64,000 nucleotides of DNA from Pseudomonas oryzihabitans (lineage in GTDB: Bacteria; Pseudomonadota; Gammaproteobacteria; Pseudomonadales; Pseudomonadaceae), in the NCBI RefSeq assembly GCF_007665395.1, contig NZ_VDND01000004.1, positions 1 to 64,000 on the forward strand, in the 5' to 3' direction. Position 1 is the stretch's first letter; each line of letters opens with the position of its first letter. The notes below the pieces were generated by a model that saw only the letters and a program-made list of their open reading frames with translations, ran no database searches and was not told the origin of the DNA. Of the stretch, positions 39,125 through 48,338 are shown piece by piece. The translations under genes were made by a program, and so were the position numbers.

Positions 39125-40393
39125 ATGACCACGCTCGCCCGCGACGGCCTCGCCCCGGTCCGCCGCATGAAGCTCATCGCCCTGCTGCTGCTGTGCCTGG
39201 CGGCGGCGCTCTATTGCCTGGCCACCGCCCTGGAGGCCCGCCATCCGGCCTGGGGCTACGCCGCCGCCTTCGCCGAGGCGGCCATGGTCGGCGCCATCGC
39301 CGACTGGTTCGCGGTGACCGCGCTGTTCCGCCATCCGCTGGGGCTGCCGATCCCCCATACCGCCATCATCCCGCGCAACAAGGCCGGAGTCGGGCGCAAG
39401 CTGTCCGACTTCATCTGCCTGCACTTCCTCGCCACGCCCCAGGTGCTGGCCAAGCTGGAAGAGCTGGACGCCGCCGGCCGCCTGGCCGGCTGGTTGCGCC
39501 AGCCGGACAACGCCACCGCGGTGGCCAACCAGGCCACCGGCGTCGCCCGCTATTCCCTGGAAGCCCTGCGCGAGGTGCGGGTGCAGGCCTTCATCCGCCG
39601 GGTGGCGGTGGAGCGCCTGCAACGGCTGGACGTGGCGGCGCTCTCCGGCGAATTGCTCGATGTGCTGACCGCCGACGGCCGTCACCAGGCGGTACTCGAC
39701 GAGGTGCTGCAGGAGATCGACCGCCTGCTGCAGGACGAGGACACCCAGGCGCTGATCGCCCGCACCATCGGCGGCGAGTTGCGCACCCTCAAGTACCTGG
39801 GACTGGACGAGCGGGTCGGGCGCTGGTCGGCGATCAAGGTGGTGCAGGCGGTGTCGCGTCTGATCGGCGAGATCAGCCAGGACCGCGAGCACGAGTTGCG
39901 CCGGCACTTCGACGGCTATCTGGTCGGCTTCATCGAGCGCCTCAAGCAGGACCCGGCCTTTCGCCTGCGTGGCGAACAGCTGCGTGACCGGCTGCTGGAG
40001 CATCCGGCACTGGCGGGTTATCTGCAGGAATTGTGGGACGAGCTGGTGAACTGGCTGCAGGCCGACCTCGCCGCGCCAGATTCGCGCATCCGCCGCCGCC
40101 TGGGCCGGCTGCTGGCCGAGCTGGGCGAGACCCTGAGTCGCGACGAGGCCATGCGCCGGTGGATCAACGAACAACTGATCGCCGTGGCCCCGCCCTTCAT
40201 CGACCGCAACCGCCAGCGCATCGGCGACTACATCGCCGCCCGGGTGGCCGCCTGGGACACCGACGAACTGGTCCAGCAACTGGAGCAGAGCGTCGGCAAG
40301 GACCTGCAATTCATCCGCATCAACGGCACCCTGGTGGGCGGCCTGGTGGGGCTGGTGCTGCATGCGCTGACGGTGTGGTGGGGGCCGGGGTAG
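39125..40393 (+). CDS. DUF445 inner-membrane protein (YjiN-like)
   Basis: 422 residues of the DUF445 family. A transmembrane segment at about 16-36 (LIALLLLCLAAALYCLATAL) and a loop with GAIADWFAVTALFRHP, the family hallmark, are followed by a long helical domain (roughly 120-385) and a C-terminal membrane segment LVGGLVGLVLHALTVWW. Function unknown; E. coli YjiN is its relative. Preceded by no strong ribosome binding site; GTC ATG at 39125 is the first start. Confidence 0.88.
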   Translation: MTTLARDGLAPVRRMKLIALLLLCLAAALYCLATALEARHPAWGYAAAFAEAAMVGAIADWFAVTALFRHPLGLPIPHTAIIPRNKAGVGRKLSDFICLHFLATPQVLAKLEELDAAGRLAGWLRQPDNATAVANQATGVARYSLEALREVRVQAFIRRVAVERLQRLDVAALSGELLDVLTADGRHQAVLDEVLQEIDRLLQDEDTQALIARTIGGELRTLKYLGLDERVGRWSAIKVVQAVSRLIGEISQDREHELRRHFDGYLVGFIERLKQDPAFRLRGEQLRDRLLEHPALAGYLQELWDELVNWLQADLAAPDSRIRRRLGRLLAELGETLSRDEAMRRWINEQLIAVAPPFIDRNRQRIGDYIAARVAAWDTDELVQQLEQSVGKDLQFIRINGTLVGGLVGLVLHALTVWWGPG

Positions 40394-40430
40394 GGGGGAA
40401 GAGTGCATCGCTGCCATGGCGGCGATAGAC

Positions 40431-40523
40431 CGTAGGTTGGGTTGAGACGGCTCCATCGTCGAAGCCCAACATTGGCGGCCCCCGAGGCGATGTTGGGCTT
40501 CGCTGCGCTCAACCCAACCTACG
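40431..40523. repeat. composite palindromic repeat (TAGGTTGGG family), copy B
   Basis: CGTAGGTTGGGTTGAGACGG at the left, CGCTCAACCCAACCTACG at the right, inner GAAGCCCAAC / GTTGGGCTTCG. About 93 bp, no ORF. It shares the left half nearly base for base with copy C at 41933. The remainder of 40394-40766 holds only the repeat at 40628 and no gene. Confidence 0.88.
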
Positions 40524-40627
40524 GCGGCACGGAGGAGCAGTCGCATCGGCGGACCGCCATGGCTGCGCTAACTACTGAGCTGCCGGCGCTCACCGGATAC
40601 ACCCAAAACCCCGCGCCCTGCCGGACC

Positions 40628-40665
40628 ACCCCCTCTCCCTCCGGGAGAGGGCCGGGGTGAGGGCA
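40628..40665. repeat. CCCCCTCTCC...GGGGTGAGGG hairpin repeat, copy 6
   Basis: Same sequence class as the copies at 29780 and 63828; it is located 100 bp before uvsE. Confidence 0.75.
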
Positions 40666-40766
40666 AACCCGGACGCCAAACGCCAGGCCCCCTCCACCCA
40701 TCACCCCACCCGCACCCAGGCGGCGCCCTGCGGACTAACCCCTATAGTCCCTGTCCCGAGCGTCCC

Positions 40767-41843
40767 ATGTATCGAATCGGCTTCGCCTGCATGTACCGTC
40801 ACCCCGAGCGCAGCCTGTCGCTCAAGGCACTGGAGCAGGTCGAGCGGGTCTTCAACACCCGCACCACCACCCTGCGCTGGCTGGGCAGCGTCGAGCGCGC
40901 CGCCGCCGAGGCCAAGTTGCTCGACGTGGTCACCCACAACCTGGATGCCCAGCTGAGATTCGTCGAGCACGTCGCCGACCTGCCGGAAAACCTGCGCATG
41001 CTGCGCCTGAGCAGCGACCTGCTGCCCTTCTACAGCCACGCCGAATTCGCCTACTTCTATCGCTCCCAGGAGTTGCAGGCGCTGCTGGAAGATCGCTTCG
41101 GCCGCCTGGGCGAACTGGCGCGTCGCCGCGACGTGCGGCTGTCGCTGCATCCCGGGCAATTCTGCGTGCTGGGCTCGGATCGCCCGGAGGTGGTAGAGAA
41201 CAGCCTGGCGGAATTCGAATACCACGCCGACATGATCCGGCTGATGGGCTACGGCCAGCGTTTCCAGGACTTCAAGTGCAACGTGCACATCGCCGGCCGC
41301 CTGGGCGTACCCGGCATCCGCGCGGTCTGGCCGCGCTTGTCCAGCGAGGCGCGCAACTGCATCACTTTCGAGAACGATGAAAAGACCTATGGCGTCGACG
41401 ACTGCCTGCAACTGGCCGACCTCGCCCCGGTGGTGCTCGACATCCACCATTGCTGGATCCACGAGGAGGCCTACATTGATCCCTGGGAGCCACGGGTGGC
41501 GCGGATCATCGACAGCTGGCGCGGGGTGCGCCCGGCCATGCACTACTCCCAGCCGCCGGAAGCGCTCATGGAAATGGGCGTCTCGCCCAGCGAGCGGATC
41601 GATATCAAGTTTTTGCTGCAGCAGATCAGCAAGCGACTGCTATACGCGCACAGCGACATGATGTGGAACGACTGGTGCAACCGCTACGCCTGCCAGTTCC
41701 TCGACCGCTTCGACATCATGTTCGAGGCCAAGCACAAGAACGTCACGGTGCGGGATTTCTACGACCGCTACCTGGGTGGCGATGGAAGTTTGCCGCCGGC
41801 GGATCACGGCATTCTCGCGGGACAGGATGCCGCCAACCCGTAG
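40767..41843 (+). CDS. uvsE: UvsE, UV-damage endonuclease
   Basis: 358 residues of the UVDE TIM-barrel family. It opens MYRIGFACMYRHPERS and shows the metal-site landmarks LSLHPGQFCVLGS, CNVHIAGR, ENDEKTYG and DIHHCWIHEE. The enzyme nicks DNA on the 5' side of pyrimidine dimers as an alternative to UvrABC. It is uncommon in Pseudomonas as far as I know. Both flanks carry palindromic repeats, and the TAG stop lies in a repeat that starts at 41839, so lateral acquisition or repeat insertion at the 3' end is plausible. Confidence 0.93.
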   Translation: MYRIGFACMYRHPERSLSLKALEQVERVFNTRTTTLRWLGSVERAAAEAKLLDVVTHNLDAQLRFVEHVADLPENLRMLRLSSDLLPFYSHAEFAYFYRSQELQALLEDRFGRLGELARRRDVRLSLHPGQFCVLGSDRPEVVENSLAEFEYHADMIRLMGYGQRFQDFKCNVHIAGRLGVPGIRAVWPRLSSEARNCITFENDEKTYGVDDCLQLADLAPVVLDIHHCWIHEEAYIDPWEPRVARIIDSWRGVRPAMHYSQPPEALMEMGVSPSERIDIKFLLQQISKRLLYAHSDMMWNDWCNRYACQFLDRFDIMFEAKHKNVTVRDFYDRYLGGDGSLPPADHGILAGQDAANP

Positions 41844-41922
41844 CGTGGAAAACCGCGCAGCGTTTTCCACTGGGCAGTCAGAGCTAACCAGTGGACAAGG
41901 CTACGCCGTTGTCCACGCTACG
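41839..41922. repeat. composite palindrome with CGTAGCGTGGA ends at the uvsE stop
   Basis: The outer ends CGTAGCGTGGA (left) and TCCACGCTACG (right) are perfect inverted repeats. Two inner hairpins, GTGGAAAAC...GTTTTCCAC and GTGGACAA...TTGTCCAC, give a two-hairpin layout like that of the TAGGTTGGG family. The uvsE stop TAG (41841-41843) lies in its first bases. Confidence 0.82.
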
Positions 41923-41932
41923 TGAGCCAGTA

Positions 41933-42029
41933 CGTAGGTTGGGTTGAGACGGCTCCATCGTCGAAGCCCAACAACAGGATGTTCAACCTGGGGCACTGTT
42001 GGGCTTCGCTGCGCTCAACCCAACCTACG
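41933..42029. repeat. composite palindromic repeat (TAGGTTGGG family), copy C
   Basis: Same ends and inner hairpins as copy B, with a different centre. Together with the 41839 element and copy B it brackets uvsE. No ORF. Confidence 0.88.
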
Positions 42030-42130
42030 AGGGCGCCGCAACATATCGCAATGAGCCCAGCGAGCGACCGGCCGGAAGAATGGCTTAACTCAAAGGTCAT
42101 CCTTCCCAACTGCCCGTCGCGAGGCCCGCC

Positions 42131-43048
42131 ATGCCGACCCGCCGCCATTTCCTGCAGACCACCACCGCCTTGGCCGCCGCCGTGACGGCGGCGCCCTGGC
42201 TGTGGCAGAGCGCCCAGGCCGCCGAGCCGCTGCTGACCCGCAAGATTCCGCGCAGCGGGGAAGCGCTGCCGGTCATTGGGCTGGGCACCTCGGGCAACCT
42301 CAATGTCGACCTCAACGACGCCGCCCTGGCGCCGCTGCAAGAGGTGCTCAAGGCCTTGCTCGATGGCGGCGGCACCCTCATCGATACCGCGCCCAGCTAC
42401 GGCAACTCCGAGCGGGTGGCCGGCGAGCTGGTCAAGCGGGCCCGGGCCCTAGACAAGGTCTTTCTCGCCACCAAGATTTCCTCTACCGGACGTGAGCGCG
42501 GCGCGGCGCAACTGGCCGCCAGCTTCCAGGCCCTGCAGACCGACCGCCTGGATCTGGTCCAGGTGCACAACCTGCAGGACACCGCCAATCAGCTCGCCCT
42601 GCTGCGCGAACAGCAGCAGGCCGGCAAGGTGCGCTACGTGGGCGTCACCCACTATCGCGAGGCGGCGCTGGACGATCTGCTCGCCACCCTGAAAAAAGAG
42701 AAGGTCGACTTCGTACAATTCAACTATTCGGTGGGCGAGCGCGAAGCCGAGCGGCACCTGCTGCCCTATTGCCGCGACCAGGGCATCGCCGTGCTGATCA
42801 ACCGGCCGTTCCAGCGTGGCAACCTGCTCTCCGGCACCCGCGGCAAGCCGCTGCCGCCGCTGGCCGCCGACCTGGGCGCGACCAGCTGGGCGCAACTGCT
42901 GCTCAAGTTCATCCTCGCCGACCCGGCGGTGACCGCGGTGATTCCGGCCACCAGCAATCCGCGCTACATGGTCGATAACCTCCAGGCCGGCCGTGGGCGG
43001 CTGCCCGATGCCCGCCAGCGCGAGGCCATCGCCGGGTTGTTCGCCTAG
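42131..43048 (+). CDS. Tat-exported aldo/keto reductase
   Basis: 305 residues. The N-terminus has a twin-arginine signal TRRHFLQTTTALAAAV with cleavage near AQAAE, followed by an AKR barrel. Catalytic tetrad candidates: Asp in TLIDTAPSYGNSE with its Tyr, Lys in FLATKIS, and His in LVQVHNLQD. Later QFNYSVGERE and VIPATSNP match the AKR fold. The NADP-binding segment is unusual for a periplasmic enzyme; a periplasmic AKR may reduce with cofactor loaded before export. Its stop codon is directly followed by the ATG of the next gene. Confidence 0.88.
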   Translation: MPTRRHFLQTTTALAAAVTAAPWLWQSAQAAEPLLTRKIPRSGEALPVIGLGTSGNLNVDLNDAALAPLQEVLKALLDGGGTLIDTAPSYGNSERVAGELVKRARALDKVFLATKISSTGRERGAAQLAASFQALQTDRLDLVQVHNLQDTANQLALLREQQQAGKVRYVGVTHYREAALDDLLATLKKEKVDFVQFNYSVGEREAERHLLPYCRDQGIAVLINRPFQRGNLLSGTRGKPLPPLAADLGATSWAQLLLKFILADPAVTAVIPATSNPRYMVDNLQAGRGRLPDARQREAIAGLFA

Positions 43049-44341
43049 ATGAAGGACTGGCTCGGTCGCGTCCTCGACGCCCGCGCCGGCGAATCGCCCG
43101 CGGCCCTTGCGGGCTTCGCGTTGTTTCTCTGCCTGTTCGCCGGCTACTTCATGTTGCGGCCGATCCGCGAGGCCATGGGCATCGCTGGCGGGGTGGACAA
43201 TCTGCAGTGGCTGTTCACCGCTACCTTCGTGGTGATGCTGCTGGCCGTACCGCTGTTCGCCTGGCTCAATTCACGAGTGGCGCGGCGGCGCTTCGTCGAC
43301 TGGGTCTACGGCTTCTTCGCCCTCAACCTGCTGGCCTTCGCGGCCTGCTTCGCCAGCTTAGGCGACAGCGTCTGGCTGGCGCGCACCTTCTACGTCTGGA
43401 TCTCGGTCTACAACCTCTTCGTGGTCTCGGTGGCCTGGAGCCTGATGGCCGATGTCTTCGACGGCGCCCAGGCGCGGCGGCTGTTCGCCTTCATCGCCGC
43501 CGGGGCCAGTGTCGGTGGCCTGCTCGGCCCGGTCTTGGCCGCGGCCCTGGCCCCGCTGGTTGGCGAGGCGGGCCTGGCGCTGCTGGCCGCCGCGCTGCTG
43601 CTCCTGGCCCTGGCACTCAAGGCCTATTTGATGGGCTGGCGCGAGACCCGCGGTGCCGGGCGACCGGGCGCAGCACCGACCGAAAGTCCGCGGCGCCCGG
43701 TGGCCGGCAATCCCTTCAGTGGTCTCACCCGGGTGCTGGCGTCGCCCTACCTGCTGGCGGTGAGCGCCTTCGTCATCCTGCTGGCCACGGTCAGCACCTT
43801 TCTCTATTTCGAGCAGGCACGGCTGGTGGCCGAGCTGTTCCCCGATCGGGCGCGTCAGGTACAGGTGTTCGGCCTGCTGGACTTCGTGGTCCAGGCCGGC
43901 GCCCTGGTCAGCCAGGTGCTGATCACCGGCCGCCTGGCCCAGCGGCTGGGCGTGCGCGTCCTGCTGGCCGGGGTGCCGCTGCTGATGTGCGTGGGTTTCG
44001 TGGGGCTCGCGCTGCTGCCCACCTTCGCCATGCTGGCGGGTCTGATGATCGTGCGGCGCATCGGCGAGTACGCCTTCATCCGTCCCGGTCGCGAGATGCT
44101 CTTCGCGCCGCTGGACGCCGAGACCCAGTACAAGGCCAAGAACTTCATCGACACCGTGGTCTACCGCGCCGGCGACGCCGCCAGCGGCTGGGCCAAGAGC
44201 CTGCTGGACCTGCTCGGCCATGGCGCCTGGCTGCCAGCGCTGGTCGGTGCCGCTTGCGCGGCGCTCTGGGCCTGGCTCGGCTTTTACCTGGGCCGGCGAG
44301 CGGACCAGGCGGCCCAGGCCGACGACGCGGAACCGCGCTGA
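43049..44341 (+). CDS. NTP/NDP exchanger (Tlc)-like or MFS-type membrane protein
   Basis: 430 residues with about 12 predicted membrane spans, the first at GFALFLCLFAGYFMLRPIREAMG. That motif and the late RRIGEYAFIRPGREMLFAPL belong to the Tlc-like/MFS family often annotated as NTP/NDP transporter. In free-living bacteria the transported molecule is unknown. It begins on the base after the stop of the aldo/keto reductase and so is cotranscribed with it; the pair may serve one periplasmic process. Confidence 0.8.
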   Translation: MKDWLGRVLDARAGESPAALAGFALFLCLFAGYFMLRPIREAMGIAGGVDNLQWLFTATFVVMLLAVPLFAWLNSRVARRRFVDWVYGFFALNLLAFAACFASLGDSVWLARTFYVWISVYNLFVVSVAWSLMADVFDGAQARRLFAFIAAGASVGGLLGPVLAAALAPLVGEAGLALLAAALLLLALALKAYLMGWRETRGAGRPGAAPTESPRRPVAGNPFSGLTRVLASPYLLAVSAFVILLATVSTFLYFEQARLVAELFPDRARQVQVFGLLDFVVQAGALVSQVLITGRLAQRLGVRVLLAGVPLLMCVGFVGLALLPTFAMLAGLMIVRRIGEYAFIRPGREMLFAPLDAETQYKAKNFIDTVVYRAGDAASGWAKSLLDLLGHGAWLPALVGAACAALWAWLGFYLGRRADQAAQADDAEPR

Positions 44342-44439
44342 ATGCCGCCTGAATCGTTGTAGCCGGAAACAACCCGGAACTCAGAGGGGCGACCGGCGGG
44401 GTGCTAAGGTAAGACCTTCTCATCGCCCCAGGGCCCTCC

Positions 44440-45558
44440 ATGTTCCGTTCCCGCGCCATGATGTATCTGGTCCTTTTCGCCCTGCACCTGTTCATCGGCC
44501 TCAGCGTCATCGGCGATCTCGGCCTGTCGCTCGCCGGACAGCTGCCGTTCTGGCTCCTGCTGGTCCTGTCCTTCGTCCTGGTCCCCCTGGGCTTTCGCTC
44601 GCGGGACATGACGTCGCGACTGCTGGCCTGGGCGGCGCTGATCGCCATGGGCGTGTTTTCCAGCCTGGCGGTATTCAGCCTGCTGCGCGGGCTGGTCATG
44701 GCCCTGGCCAGTCTCGTCGGCCACCCGCTGGACGCCGCCTGGCGTGCCGGCAGCGCCTGGGCGGTGCTGGGCCTGGTGCTGCTGGTGGCGCTACGCAGTG
44801 TCTACAACGCCCGGCGCACGGCCAAGGTCAAGGAGGTGGAGCTGGCCCTGCCGGCGCTGCCCGCCGGTCTGGACGGCTTGCGCATCGTCCAGCTGAGCGA
44901 TCTGCACATCGGCCCCACCATCAAGGCCGGCTATCTGCAGCGCATCGTCGACCGCGTCAACGGCCTGGACGCCGACCTGGTGGCCATCACCGGCGACCTG
45001 GTGGACGGCAGCGTGGCCGAGCTGCGGCATGAATTCCTGCCACTGCAGCAGCTGAAAGCGCGCCTGGGGACCTACGCCATCACCGGCAATCACGAGTACT
45101 ACTCCGGTGCCGAGGCCTGGGTGCGCGCCTGGCGCGAGCAGGGGCTGACGATGCTGATCGACGAGCACCGGGTGCTGGAGCACCAGGGCACGCCCTTCGT
45201 CCTGGGCGGCATCACCGACTACTCGGCGCCGCTCTACGTCCCCAGCCACCGCAGCGACGCCGCGGCCGCCTTCGCCGGCGCCCCGGCAGGGCTGTTCCGC
45301 CTGCTGCTGGCCCACCAGCCGCGCTCGGCACCCAAGGCCGAGGCCGCTGGCGCCGACCTGCAGCTCTCCGGCCACACCCACGGCGGCCAGTTCTGGCCCT
45401 GGATGTATTTCGTGCGCCTGCAGCAACCCTGGGTCGCCGGCATCCACCGCCTGGGCCGACTCACCGTCTACATCAGCCGCGGCACCGGCTACTGGGGCCC
45501 GCCGCTGAGATTCGGCGCGCCGAGCGAGATCACGCTGATCCGGTTGCGTCGGGATTAG
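44440..45558 (+). CDS. membrane-anchored metallophosphoesterase (YaeI-like)
   Basis: 372 residues. Four membrane segments in the first 130 residues, then a calcineurin-like catalytic domain: SDLHIG (metal site 1), GDLVDGS (bridging Asp), GNHEYY (NHE), and SGHTHGGQFWPW (two His). YaeI relatives hydrolyse UDP-diacylglucosamine or other phosphodiesters, but the substrate here cannot be deduced. Overlaps the convergent LysR gene by 29 bp. Confidence 0.88.
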   Translation: MFRSRAMMYLVLFALHLFIGLSVIGDLGLSLAGQLPFWLLLVLSFVLVPLGFRSRDMTSRLLAWAALIAMGVFSSLAVFSLLRGLVMALASLVGHPLDAAWRAGSAWAVLGLVLLVALRSVYNARRTAKVKEVELALPALPAGLDGLRIVQLSDLHIGPTIKAGYLQRIVDRVNGLDADLVAITGDLVDGSVAELRHEFLPLQQLKARLGTYAITGNHEYYSGAEAWVRAWREQGLTMLIDEHRVLEHQGTPFVLGGITDYSAPLYVPSHRSDAAAAFAGAPAGLFRLLLAHQPRSAPKAEAAGADLQLSGHTHGGQFWPWMYFVRLQQPWVAGIHRLGRLTVYISRGTGYWGPPLRFGAPSEITLIRLRRD

Positions 45559-46462
45559 GGTTCACCAGGGCATGGGCCTTGAACAGCCGTTGCTCGATGA
45601 ACTCGACGAATACCCGGACCTTGGGGGAAAGGTGGCGGCTGGAAGGCCAGAGCGCCCAGAACTGGCCTTCGTCCCGCGTGAAGGCATCCAGCAGCGTCTG
45701 CAGCTTGCCCTCCGCGAGGGCGTCCCGAACCAGGAAGTCCGGCATGAAGGCGATGCCATGGCCGTCCTGCGCCGCCATGAGCAAAGCTTCCATATTGTTG
45801 AGCACCAGGGTGGCCGGCAGGTTCAGGCGGATGAACAGTGGATCGGCCGACAGACTCCAATCCATGATCTTGCCCGTGGTGACGAAGCGATAGCGCAGGC
45901 AGTCGTGCTGCTCCAGATCCGCCGGGACGGTGGGTCGTCCACGCCGGCTCAGGTAGGCGGGTGCGGCGCACAGGACGAAGCGGAAAGGGCCTAGGCGCCT
46001 GGCCATCAACTTGTTGTCGGCCAGGCCGCCGCTGCGGATGACCACATCGAAGCCTTCCTCGATCACGTCGACCAGCTCGTCGTTGAAATCCAGCTCCAGC
46101 TCGATCTCCGGATACCGCTGGCGAAAGGGCACCAGGTGTGGCAGCAGAAACCGATAACCAATGGTTGGCAGACTGATCTTGAGCCGACCTTGGGGCGTCT
46201 GCGCGGCTTGGGAAAGCAGAGCACGAGCCTCTTCCAATTCATCCAGCACACGCTTGCAGCGTTCGTAGAACAGCGCGCCCTCCGGTGTGAGACTGACCTT
46301 GCGGGTGCTGCGATGAAACAACCGGACCTTCAAGGAGGCTTCGAGCTTGGCCACATTCTTGCCGACGGCGGACGCTGAAATCCCCATGGCTTGGCCAGCC
46401 TTCACGAAGCTCAAGGCCTCCGCGGTCTTCACGAAAGCCATCAGGTTGGTGAGGCTGTCCAC
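45530..46462 (-). CDS. LysR-family regulator, probable partner of the 46603 exporter
   Basis: 310 residues, GTG start at 46462 with a weak AGGA. N-terminal winged helix FVKTAEALSFVKAGQAMGISASAVGKNVAKLEASL; cofactor-binding domain from about 90 with typical IGYRFLLPHLVPFRQRYP. It is divergent from the exporter gene at 46603 with a 140-bp control region that contains an ATCAG...CTGAT inverted repeat (46487-46527 region). Its effector is unknown. Confidence 0.88.
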   Translation of the reverse strand: MDSLTNLMAFVKTAEALSFVKAGQAMGISASAVGKNVAKLEASLKVRLFHRSTRKVSLTPEGALFYERCKRVLDELEEARALLSQAAQTPQGRLKISLPTIGYRFLLPHLVPFRQRYPEIELELDFNDELVDVIEEGFDVVIRSGGLADNKLMARRLGPFRFVLCAAPAYLSRRGRPTVPADLEQHDCLRYRFVTTGKIMDWSLSADPLFIRLNLPATLVLNNMEALLMAAQDGHGIAFMPDFLVRDALAEGKLQTLLDAFTRDEGQFWALWPSSRHLSPKVRVFVEFIEQRLFKAHALVNPNPDATGSA

Positions 46463-46602
46463 TTCGATTGAATCCTTTTGCTCCGTTATCAGTGGATCTT
46501 AGCCTTGTTTATCGCTGATTACGTCCTGGATAAAGTGAGCTGAAGTCGTCGCGCGCTCATCCCGACAGTCCGGCCGGCTGTCGAATCCGCAGGAATTCCG
46601 CC

Positions 46603-48105
46603 ATGCACAAGCCTTCAGCCGAGGTCACGCCTACCGCATCCGGCCGCTATTCGATCGTCCTGGCCATCTGCCTGGCCGCGCTGGTACTGCCGCTGAGCTT
46701 CACCGGCGGCGCCGTGGCCACGCCTGCCATAGGCGCGGCTTTCCAGGCCGATGCCGTGGCCATGGCCTGGATTACCAACGCCTTCATGCTTAGCTTCGGC
46801 AGCCTGCTCCTGGCTGCGGGGACACTGGCTGATCGCTATGGCCGCAAGCGCCTGTTTATCGGCGGCTTGGCCGGCTTCACCCTGGTTTCCCTGCTGCTCG
46901 CCAGCGCCCCTTCGATCCTCTGGCTCGATACTTTGCGGGGACTCCAGGGCGTGGTGGCAGCCGCAGCCCTGGCAGGCGGTAGCGCGGCGCTAGCCCAGGA
47001 GTTCGACGGGCCGGCGCGTACTCGCGTTTTCAGCCTGCTCGGCACGACCTTCGGTCTAGGGTTGGCCTGCGGCCCACTGCTTTCCGGGATGTTGCTGGAA
47101 GGGTGGGGCTGGCGAGCCATCTTCCTGTTCACCGCCCTGCTGGCCGGTGTTGCCGCGCTGGTGGCGCTGAAGTGGATGCGGGAGAGTCGTGATCCGCAGG
47201 CGAGTCGTCTCGATGTTTCAGGAGTATTGAGCTTTTCCTGCATGCTGGTGGCCTTCACCACTGCCGTCATTCTGGGACCTCGACAAGGCTGGACCTCGCT
47301 TTGGGTAACATCGCTGTTGCTGCTCGCAGCGCTTGGCCTGCTGTTGTTCGTGCGCGGACAACTAGGCAGCCAGCGGCCGATGCTGGAGCTGCGGCTGTTT
47401 CGCCTGCCACTTTTCCTCGGCGTGCAACTGCTGCCTATCGGTACCTGCGTCTGCTACATCGTGTTCATCGTCCTGTTGCCGCTGCGCATGATCGGCGTGG
47501 AGGGCTTGGGGGCGACCCGCGCAGGTCTGGTACTGCTGGCGCTGACCCTACCGTTGCTGGTGGTCCCGCTGCTGGCGGCCTGGCTGACCCGTTGGATGCC
47601 AGCCGGACGCCTTTGCGCGCTCGGATTCCTGTTCGCGGCAGCTGGTCTCCTGGCGCTCAGCCGCTTCGCCATGGGCAGTGAACTCCCCGCGACGTTGCTC
47701 TGCCTGGCCATGATCGGCGTGGGTACCGGGCTACCCTGGGGGCTGATGGATGGCCTGGCGATAGGCGTAGTTCCCCGGGAGCGGGCCGGCATGGCGGCCG
47801 GTATCTTCAATACCGTCCGGGTCGCCAGTGAAGGGGTGATCCTGGCAATAGCTTTCGCGCTCTTGAGCGCCTTGATAGAGCAACAGCTCGCCCACTCGCT
47901 GGTCGGTTGGTCCGCCTCGGCACGGCTGGCGTTGGCCCAGCAACTGGCGCTGGGCGACGTTCAGGGCGTATCTCTGGCCACCTCCGACATGCTCCGCCAG
48001 GCTTACCTGGACAGCTTCGGAACGCTACTGAAAGGCGCGAGCCTCGTTACTGCGCTGATCGGGCTAGTCACACTGGTAATGCTCAAGCCAAGACACCCGG
48101 GCTAG
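46603..48105 (+). CDS. 14-TM major facilitator exporter (DHA2-type)
   Basis: 500 residues with 14 predicted membrane spans; motif A as GTLADRYGRKRLFIGG and motif C-like GTTFGLGLACGPLLSGML. DHA2 members export drugs, dyes or small acids by proton antiport. The coding sequence is visibly lower in third-position GC than the neighbours, with several TTG, CTA, GTA and ATA codons, as is its LysR partner, so the pair may be acquired. Between 48106 and 48338 I see no gene. Confidence 0.9.
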   Translation: MHKPSAEVTPTASGRYSIVLAICLAALVLPLSFTGGAVATPAIGAAFQADAVAMAWITNAFMLSFGSLLLAAGTLADRYGRKRLFIGGLAGFTLVSLLLASAPSILWLDTLRGLQGVVAAAALAGGSAALAQEFDGPARTRVFSLLGTTFGLGLACGPLLSGMLLEGWGWRAIFLFTALLAGVAALVALKWMRESRDPQASRLDVSGVLSFSCMLVAFTTAVILGPRQGWTSLWVTSLLLLAALGLLLFVRGQLGSQRPMLELRLFRLPLFLGVQLLPIGTCVCYIVFIVLLPLRMIGVEGLGATRAGLVLLALTLPLLVVPLLAAWLTRWMPAGRLCALGFLFAAAGLLALSRFAMGSELPATLLCLAMIGVGTGLPWGLMDGLAIGVVPRERAGMAAGIFNTVRVASEGVILAIAFALLSALIEQQLAHSLVGWSASARLALAQQLALGDVQGVSLATSDMLRQAYLDSFGTLLKGASLVTALIGLVTLVMLKPRHPG

Positions 48106-48338
48106 CGCGATTTGGGCAGATTGATGCGCGAGGTTTCCAGCGAAACGGCGACTGGTCGCGGAGTCGGTATGAGTGGCTATGGAGGTATGCCGGTAAATGC
48201 AAATCCTGATGTGCAATGGGTAATACACAGACAAAAGCAGCTTGCCCTCCTGGCGTAAGTTCTTATCCTCACCCCAAACCTACCCGGATGGCACTGCCTT
48301 CCAAGGACACACTGCAACGCGGATAAGGATGTATCGCC

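Noticed and set aside
46487..46527. Defined LysR operator from the ATCAG...CTGAT pair
   Set aside because: Spacing of the arms is too long and the T-N11-A core is unclear, so only mentioned with the LysR gene.
48106..48338. Small gene between the exporter and GlxA-type regulator
   Set aside because: Only frames without ribosome binding site and without codon bias; no homology recognised.
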